A stretch of 5,019 bases of DNA, from positions 1-5,019 of the forward strand of contig PWIZ01000089.1 of NCBI GenBank assembly GCA_003560175.1. The letters run 5' to 3'. The position numbers were made by a program, and so were the translations under genes. This DNA is from Halomonas sp. GTDB lineage: Bacteria; Pseudomonadota; Gammaproteobacteria; Pseudomonadales; Halomonadaceae. Shown one piece after another: positions 4,897-5,019 of this stretch; the first letter of the stretch is position 1, and each line of letters starts with the position of its first letter. The notes beneath the pieces are model-generated. The model was not told the origin of the DNA and did not search any database. It saw only the letters and a list, made by a program, of their open reading frames with translations.

Positions 4897-5019
4897 ATAG
4901 TATTTGAGATCAGCTTTTGTCCATCAGCGCCCCGGTGCCTGCGGCGAATTGAGTCGCCGGTTTGACCCAGTTATATTGCGTGCTGTGAAGCAGTCGCTTG
5001 GTTGGCTTATTGATTACGG

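Larger units (their letters stand above)
4768..5019. other. Right-edge intergenic region
   Basis: No ORF here has recognisable content or a convincing ribosome binding site. The stretch holds overlapping small hairpins at 4830-4849, three tandem 13-bp repeats (4858-4896) and an inverted repeat CGGCGA-attgag-TCGCCG (4942-4959). A weak plus-strand promoter-like pair is also present: TTGACC at 4962-4967 and TGTGAA at 4984-4989, 16 bases apart. A minus-strand TGGACA/TACTAT pair around 4897-4923 has only 15 bases between its elements. The region probably carries upstream regulatory sequence for the 116-residue gene and possibly for a gene beyond the right edge. Confidence 0.5.

Noticed and set aside
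4942..4959. Inverted repeat CGGCGA-attgag-TCGCCG considered as a terminator
   Set aside because: There is no U-tract on either strand after the stem and no gene ending next to it within the window.

Overview
This 5 kb window is GC-rich chromosomal DNA with a GC-biased third codon position. It most likely comes from a halophilic gammaproteobacterium of the Halomonas type. That assignment is an inference from base composition, a class I-like polyhydroxyalkanoate (PHA) synthase and the overall protein style; no rRNA or other taxonomic marker is present.

Left, plus strand (about 1-760): a 53-residue single-pass membrane protein (98-259) overlaps by ATGA the start of an exported DUF411 protein (256-696) with the CGCC / SCHT / HVP / GMPxGTPGM signature of proteins often found with copper and other metal resistance genes. 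A 10-bp GC hairpin (722-751) lies between this pair and the convergent phaC and can serve both, but its U-tract favours the minus strand.

Middle and right, minus strand (about 808-4767): all remaining genes point left. Reading in their direction of transcription they are: an unrecognised 116-residue charged protein (4709-4359) with its own extended -10 promoter; a MOSC-domain protein of the YcbX/mARC type (4308-3472, GTG start); a hairpin terminator; a fresh sigma70-like promoter; a YtoQ-family nucleoside deoxyribosyltransferase-like protein (3357-2917) overlapping by TGATG a 46-residue membrane protein (2917-2777); and an isolated PHA synthase gene (2601-808) without phaA, phaB or phasin genes beside it in this window.

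Right edge (4768-5019): intergenic DNA with three tandem 13-bp repeats and a few small hairpins, but no supportable gene.

The start codons of the four larger minus-strand genes were set by Shine-Dalgarno sites; for two of them (ytoQ and the 116-residue gene) the longer alternative start runs into the promoter. I see no CRISPR array, insertion sequence, phage gene, tRNA or rRNA. The region looks largely ordinary. The points that deserve a second look are the two small, translationally coupled membrane proteins, the unknown 116-residue protein and the tandem repeats.
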